Source of the DNA: CAYLLN01 sp033762315
GTDB taxonomy: Bacteria; Planctomycetota; Planctomycetia; Pirellulales; Pirellulaceae
Direction: 5' to 3'
Assembly (NCBI GenBank): GCA_033762315.1
Contig: JANRLS010000260.1
Span: 1 to 9,695 of the forward strand
DNA: 9,695 nt
Part shown: in pieces, positions 6,371 to 9,695 of the stretch
How the letters are laid out: each line of letters begins with the position of its first letter
Numbering within the stretch: position 1 is the first letter of the stretch
The notes under the pieces: generated by a model
What the model saw: only the letters and a program-made list of their open reading frames with translations
Database searches by the model: none
Told to the model about the DNA's origin: nothing
Made by a program: the position numbers and the translations under genes

Positions 6371-6847
6371 CTACCAGCGCTCTTCGGGCCGGCGGAGAAT
6401 CTCGCTCAAAACAATCGCGTTGCGCATTTGGGCCGGTGATTTCAGCATCTGGGCCAGATCGCTCGACGTGATTTCCGCCAGCGGCGCGGCCGCGGCAGCC
6501 GTTCGGTTTTTCAGCCGCCCCACCTGATGCTCGAAGACCTGCTGCAGGTGGGCTTCCATTTTGTCGTCGGCCAGATCGACCTCGGCCCCCAATTGCTTCA
6601 CCTGGGCCGCGATCTGCTCGGTGCCTGATAGATCGCGGGCCACCAGCCCCCCCACCCGATTCGTATCAGCCAGCTCTGCATCAACCACCTCGGCTTCCAC
6701 CAGCTGTGGCTCGGGCGGCCGAAATTTCGGCGGGGGGGGCGGATTGAACGCCGGCTGCTGCGGCGGTCGCGGCCGCTTGCCCTGGGCCTGCGCCCGGCGT
6801 GCGGCCGCCCGGCGGAGGAATTCTTCGACTTCGTCGGGGCGTGCCAT
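6371..6847 (-). CDS. Uncharacterised proline-rich protein downstream of floA
   Basis: I do not recognise a named family. The 158-residue product has three parts. The first is a charged helical N-terminus (1-24, MARPDEVEEFLRRAAARRAQ). A proline-rich stretch follows at 27-48 (QQPAFNPPPPPKFRPP). The third is a region from about 50 rich in Glu, Ala and Gln that should be helical, ending in LAQMLKSPAQMRNAIVLSEI and RRPEERW. There is no signal peptide, membrane segment or cysteine. It lies 47 nt downstream of floA and 24 nt upstream of the oxidoreductase on the same strand, so it is probably co-transcribed with both. The composition would suit a soluble adaptor that binds the flotillin or the inner membrane surface; that is inference. 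The start at 6847 has no clear Shine-Dalgarno, but the N-terminus looks genuine. Confidence 0.78.
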   Translation of the reverse strand: MARPDEVEEFLRRAAARRAQAQGKRPRPPQQPAFNPPPPPKFRPPEPQLVEAEVVDAELADTNRVGGLVARDLSGTEQIAAQVKQLGAEVDLADDKMEAHLQQVFEHQVGRLKNRTAAAAAPLAEITSSDLAQMLKSPAQMRNAIVLSEILRRPEERW

Positions 6848-6870
6848 GGAGGAGGGCGTCAGAGGTCAGT

Positions 6871-6891
6871 AACTTTGAACTTCGAACTTGA
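6871..6891. repeat. Heptad repeat at the floA/158-aa gene border
   Basis: Three consecutive 7-nt units, AACTTTG, AACTTCG and AACTTGA, fill the 47-nt spacer next to the floA stop at 6895. They are the same units as in the right half of the 2393-2467 element. No inverted partner is present here. Confidence 0.75.
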
Positions 6892-6894
6892 TCG

Positions 6895-7950
6895 TCATGC
6901 CTTCGCCGCGGCGGCACTGGCCCCGCCGACGCCGGCACCGGTGCTGGCAATGGCTTGCCGCATGTTGGTATCGGCCTGAATATTTCGCATTTTGTAGTAA
7001 TCGATGATCCCCAGCTTCTGGCTGCGGAAGGCTTCGGCCATCGCCTTGGGAACCTCCGCCTCGGCATCGACCAGCTTGGCCCGGCTCTCTTCGATCCGGG
7101 CGTATTGCTCCTGCTCGGTCGCCACCGCCTGCGCCCGGCGACCTTCGGCATTGGCCCGGGCCACGCGGGTGTCGGCCTCGGCCCGGTCAGCCCGCAAGCG
7201 AGCGCCAACGTTCTCTCCCACGTCGATATCGGCGATATCGATCGAGACGATCTCGAACGCCGTGTTCGCATCGAGTTGTCGGTCGAGCACTTCCTTGGCG
7301 ATCAGGTCAGGGTTTTCGAGCACTTGCATGTGATCGTGCGACTTGCCGATGGCGCTGACGATCCCCTCGCCGACACGGGCGATGATCGTCTCCTCCCCTG
7401 CCCCGCCGATGAGCCGTTGCAGGTTGGCCCGCACGGTCACCCGCGCGCGAACCTTCAACTGAATGCCGTTTCTGGCTTGAGCCTCCAAATAAATCCCCTT
7501 GCCGGGGCAATCGATGACCTTGGGATAGACGCTCGTTTGCACCGCCTCCAGCACGTTGCGGCCGGCCAGGTCAATCGCGGTCGCCTCGCGAAACGAGAGG
7601 CTGATGATTTTCGCCTTGTTGGCCGCGATGAGCGAGCGAATCACCAGCGGCACATTTCCGCCGGCCAGATAATGCGCTTCGAGGGCCTTGCTGGTGATGC
7701 CTTGATCTTCGTCCAGCCCCGCCTGCACCGCCATGATCTTCGACTTGACGATGACATCCTTATTCACTTTGCGGAACGTCATGCCAATAAGATCCCAGAT
7801 CGAAATTCCCGCGCCGGTGAGAAACGATTGAATCCAGAGGCGAAAATAGTTGGCGAACACCGCCACGATAATGAGCAGGACGAACAGCACCATCACCGCG
7901 AAGATGACGGCGAGCATCACTCCCAAGCCTTCGAGTTGGGCCAGCGGCAT
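6895..7950 (-). CDS. floA: Flotillin-like protein FloA
   Basis: This 351-residue protein matches the bacterial flotillin-like FloA family (YqfA, formerly UPF0365), a membrane scaffold of functional membrane microdomains that affects membrane fluidity, protein secretion and signalling. The N-terminus holds one long hydrophobic segment at about 11-35 that inserts as an anchor. The following GISIWDLIGMTFRKVN is highly characteristic of the family. An SPFH/PHB domain covers roughly 130-250, and an Ala/Glu/Arg-rich coiled-coil region (about 252-310) carries the flotillin repeats. The C-terminal tail is Ala/Gly rich. Length is slightly above the usual 330. GAGGTG (7963-7958) sits 7 nt before the ATG at 7950. 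In Bacillus the partner gene is NfeD-like; none is visible here, and the neighbours are the 158-aa protein and an oxidoreductase. Confidence 0.94.
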   Translation of the reverse strand: MPLAQLEGLGVMLAVIFAVMVLFVLLIIVAVFANYFRLWIQSFLTGAGISIWDLIGMTFRKVNKDVIVKSKIMAVQAGLDEDQGITSKALEAHYLAGGNVPLVIRSLIAANKAKIISLSFREATAIDLAGRNVLEAVQTSVYPKVIDCPGKGIYLEAQARNGIQLKVRARVTVRANLQRLIGGAGEETIIARVGEGIVSAIGKSHDHMQVLENPDLIAKEVLDRQLDANTAFEIVSIDIADIDVGENVGARLRADRAEADTRVARANAEGRRAQAVATEQEQYARIEESRAKLVDAEAEVPKAMAEAFRSQKLGIIDYYKMRNIQADTNMRQAIASTGAGVGGASAAAAKA

Positions 7951-7998
7951 CGAAGAGCACCTCGGCTAAAGGGCGGAACGCGGGGCGGTCGAATCCCG

Positions 7999-8027
7999 TT
8001 GGTAGCCCACCCCGCGCGGCTTGTCAA
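7999..8027 (-). promoter_or_regulatory. Candidate sigma70-type promoter for floA
   Basis: On the minus strand a perfect TTGACA (8027-8022) is followed by a 17-nt spacer and TACCAA (8004-7999). Transcription would start near 7992, about 40 nt before the floA start. The -10 box matches only three of six consensus bases, so this is a moderate candidate. Confidence 0.42.
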
Positions 8028-8060
8028 GCAAGGCAAACAGGGCGAATGGTGCCGGTTGAA

Positions 8061-8089
8061 TTGACCTAACCCATTGCCACGGCTACGAT
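8061..8089 (+). promoter_or_regulatory. Candidate sigma70-type promoter for the PSCyt1/DUF1549 gene
   Basis: TTGACC (8061-8066), a 17-nt spacer and TACGAT (8084-8089) match the consensus at five and four of six positions. The predicted start is near 8096, leaving a leader of about 36 nt with AGAGGG 7 nt before the ATG at 8132. Confidence 0.5.
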
Positions 8090-8131
8090 TAGAAGCTGTG
8101 CATGGCCTGAAGCGGACCAGAGGGTCTTCGT

Positions 8132-9695
8132 ATGCTTATTCCCCGTCCTCGTGTTGCCTGGCTGTTGGTGGCGTGGTACTGCGCGGCAAGCGCCAGCGCC
8201 CGCGCTGCCACCCCCGAGCCAACCCCCGAGCAAGTCAAATACTTCGAGGAGAAGGTTCGCCCGATCCTGGCCGAGAACTGCTACCAGTGCCACGGCACCG
8301 ACGAGCAAAAGGGGAGCCTGCGTCTCGATCTGCGTACCGCCCTGCTGGCTGGCGGCGACAGCGGCGCGGTCGTCGTCCCCGGCAAGCCGGCCGAAAGCCT
8401 GCTGGTCGAGGCAATCAACTACGGCTCGTACGAAATGCCCCCGTCCGGCAAGCTCAAGCCGGAGCAAATCGCGACGCTGACCGAATGGGTCCGCCTTGGT
8501 GCCCCGATGCCCAAGGATCACGGCAGCGGCAGCGGGGTCGAAGTCCGCAAAACCCGCGGCATCATCACCGACGAAGACCGCCAATGGTGGGCCTTCCAGC
8601 CAATCCGGCGCGAGGTTCCTCCCCCAATTCGCAATCCGCAATCTGCAATCCACAATTCAATCGACGCCTTTATTTCTGCTCGGCTTGGCGATCTTATCCC
8701 CGCTCCAGAAGCCGACCGCGCCACGCTCATTCGCCGCGTCACTTGGGATCTCATCGGCCTCCCCCCCACCCCCGCCGAGATTGACTCCTTCCTGGCCGAC
8801 CAGCGCCCCGATGCCTACGAGCGACTGGTCGATCGTCTGCTCGCCAGCCCGCATCATGGCGAACGCTGGGGGCGGCACTGGCTCGACATCGTCCGCTATG
8901 CCGAGTCCGATGGTTACAAGCAGGACGCCTATCGCCCCGATGCGTGGCACTATCGCGATTACGTCATCCGCTCGCTGAATCACGACAAGCCGTATTCGCA
9001 GTTCGTTCTCGAGCAGCTCGCGGGCGACGAAGCGGACCCTGCCAATCCCGACGCGATCATCGCCACCGGCTATTTGCGGCTGGGGATTTACGAATACAAC
9101 CAGCGCGACGTGCGGACGCAGTGGACGAACATTTTGAACGACGTGACCGATGTCACCGCCGATGTATTCCTAGGCATGGGGATGAGCTGCGCCAGGTGCC
9201 ACGACCACAAGTTCGACCCCATCCTGCAGAAAGATTATTTCCGCCTGCAAGCTTTTCTGGCTCCCATTTTGTGGCGCGACCGCGTCCCCGTGGCGTCGGC
9301 CGAAGAAATGGCCGACTACCACCGCCGACTGGCCGACTGGGAGACCAAAACGGCCGAGATTCGCCGCCAACTAGACGAAATAGAGAGGCCGGTGCAGCGC
9401 AATTCGTCGCAAGCTTCGCTGAACAAGTTCCCCGAAGATATCCAAGCGATCTTTGCCAAGCCCGAGGCCGAGCGGTCGCCGCTGGAGGTGCAGCTCACCG
9501 CGCTCGCCTATTTGCAAGCGACCGACGGCGAGGGGAAGGTCGATTTCGCCAAGAAGCTGAAGGGGGACGCCAAAGAGAAGTGGGAAAAATTGCGGGCCGA
9601 ATTAGCCGCGCTTGAAAGCGAAAAACCCGCGCCGCTGCCGTGCGCTCCGAGCGTCACGCCGGTCATCCCGTCCCCGGTTCCCCGACCCGCCGCCG
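8132..9695 (+). CDS. PSCyt1-DUF1549 planctomycete cytochrome protein (3' end missing)
   Basis: The frame is open for 521 codons and leaves the window without a stop. Residues 1-25 look like a Sec signal peptide (hydrophobic WLLVAWYCAASASARA). A planctomycete c-type cytochrome domain follows: FEEKVRPILAENCYQCHG around 38-55 carries the haem motif C50-x-x-C53-H54, and EMPPSGKL at 101-108 supplies a probable axial Met. The DUF1549 domain runs from about 175 to 375: IDAFISARL, RRVTWDLIGLPPTPAE, HHGERWGRHWLDIVRYAESDGY and a second motif C353-ARC356-H357-DHKFDP. A DUF1553 domain would be expected beyond the edge. The family is exported and often paired with DUF1501; its reaction is unknown. The linker 166-176 is encoded by a heptad DNA repeat. 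The last 13 or so residues look unlike the family. Confidence 0.92.
   Translation, partial: MLIPRPRVAWLLVAWYCAASASARAATPEPTPEQVKYFEEKVRPILAENCYQCHGTDEQKGSLRLDLRTALLAGGDSGAVVVPGKPAESLLVEAINYGSYEMPPSGKLKPEQIATLTEWVRLGAPMPKDHGSGSGVEVRKTRGIITDEDRQWWAFQPIRREVPPPIRNPQSAIHNSIDAFISARLGDLIPAPEADRATLIRRVTWDLIGLPPTPAEIDSFLADQRPDAYERLVDRLLASPHHGERWGRHWLDIVRYAESDGYKQDAYRPDAWHYRDYVIRSLNHDKPYSQFVLEQLAGDEADPANPDAIIATGYLRLGIYEYNQRDVRTQWTNILNDVTDVTADVFLGMGMSCARCHDHKFDPILQKDYFRLQAFLAPILWRDRVPVASAEEMADYHRRLADWETKTAEIRRQLDEIERPVQRNSSQASLNKFPEDIQAIFAKPEAERSPLEVQLTALAYLQATDGEGKVDFAKKLKGDAKEKWEKLRAELAALESEKPAPLPCAPSVTPVIPSPVPRPAA
8626..8660. repeat. In-frame heptad repeat inside the PSCyt1/DUF1549 gene
   Basis: Five tandem 7-nt units follow each other exactly: AATTCGC, AATCCGC, AATCTGC, AATCCAC and AATTCAA. 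Because 7 is not a multiple of 3, each unit is read in a different frame. The product is the linker peptide IRNPQSAIHN between the cytochrome and DUF1549 domains. The unit sequence differs from the GTTCAAG-type heptads at 2393 and 6871, but the period is the same. Confidence 0.8.

Noticed and set aside
6955..8064. Plus-strand open frame of 369 codons
   Set aside because: Antisense shadow of floA that also runs across the divergent promoter region.
1..9695. CRISPR array, toxin-antitoxin pair, defence island or rRNA
   Set aside because: No spaced direct repeats of CRISPR length, no Cas, nuclease or toxin motifs, and no rRNA-like sequence were seen. The tandem repeats present have 7-nt units without spacers.

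Overview
The window reads as a chromosomal segment of a planctomycete, most likely of the Pirellulales type. The main evidence is a DUF1501 protein with a twin-arginine leader, a Planctomycete cytochrome C (PSCyt1)-DUF1549 protein, a FloA-type flotillin, high GC with strongly GC-biased third codon positions, and dispersed palindromic and 7-nt-period repeats at gene borders. No species can be named from the sequence alone.

Layout. Bases 1-117 (+) are the last 38 codons of an IS5-family-type transposase, so an insertion sequence ends at the left edge. After a non-coding stretch comes a minus-strand cluster read right to left: a PH-domain membrane protein (3751-3227), a zinc-ribbon multi-pass membrane protein (3165-2470), an HD-domain phosphohydrolase (2376-1042) and an FkbM-family methyltransferase (1032-361). 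The last two are tightly coupled: the Shine-Dalgarno of the methyltransferase contains the stop codon of the HD gene. A 286-bp divergent spacer separates this cluster from a plus-strand DUF1501 gene (4038-5306), which ends in a strong intrinsic terminator framed by two inverted copies of a REP-like palindrome.

A second minus-strand cluster follows, again read right to left: floA flotillin (7950-6895), an unrecognised 158-aa proline-rich protein (6847-6371) and an NAD(P)-dependent 3-hydroxyisobutyrate dehydrogenase-like oxidoreductase (6346-5432). A divergent spacer of about 180 bp, with a plausible sigma70-type promoter on each strand, separates floA from the plus-strand PSCyt1-DUF1549 gene (8132 to beyond the right edge).

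How the genes fit together. The DUF1501 and PSCyt1/DUF1549 proteins belong to families that are normally encoded side by side and are probably exported; here the floA cluster lies between them. The flotillin and the PH and zinc-ribbon proteins point to membrane organisation. The HD and FkbM proteins are a probable nucleotide phosphohydrolase and a small-molecule or glycan O-methyltransferase.

I see no defence system, CRISPR array, tRNA or rRNA, and no clearly new multi-gene system. The most unusual signal is a set of short repeats with a strict 7-nt period. They occur at two gene borders (2393-2467 and 6871-6891) and, with a different heptad, in frame inside the PSCyt1/DUF1549 coding sequence (8626-8660).
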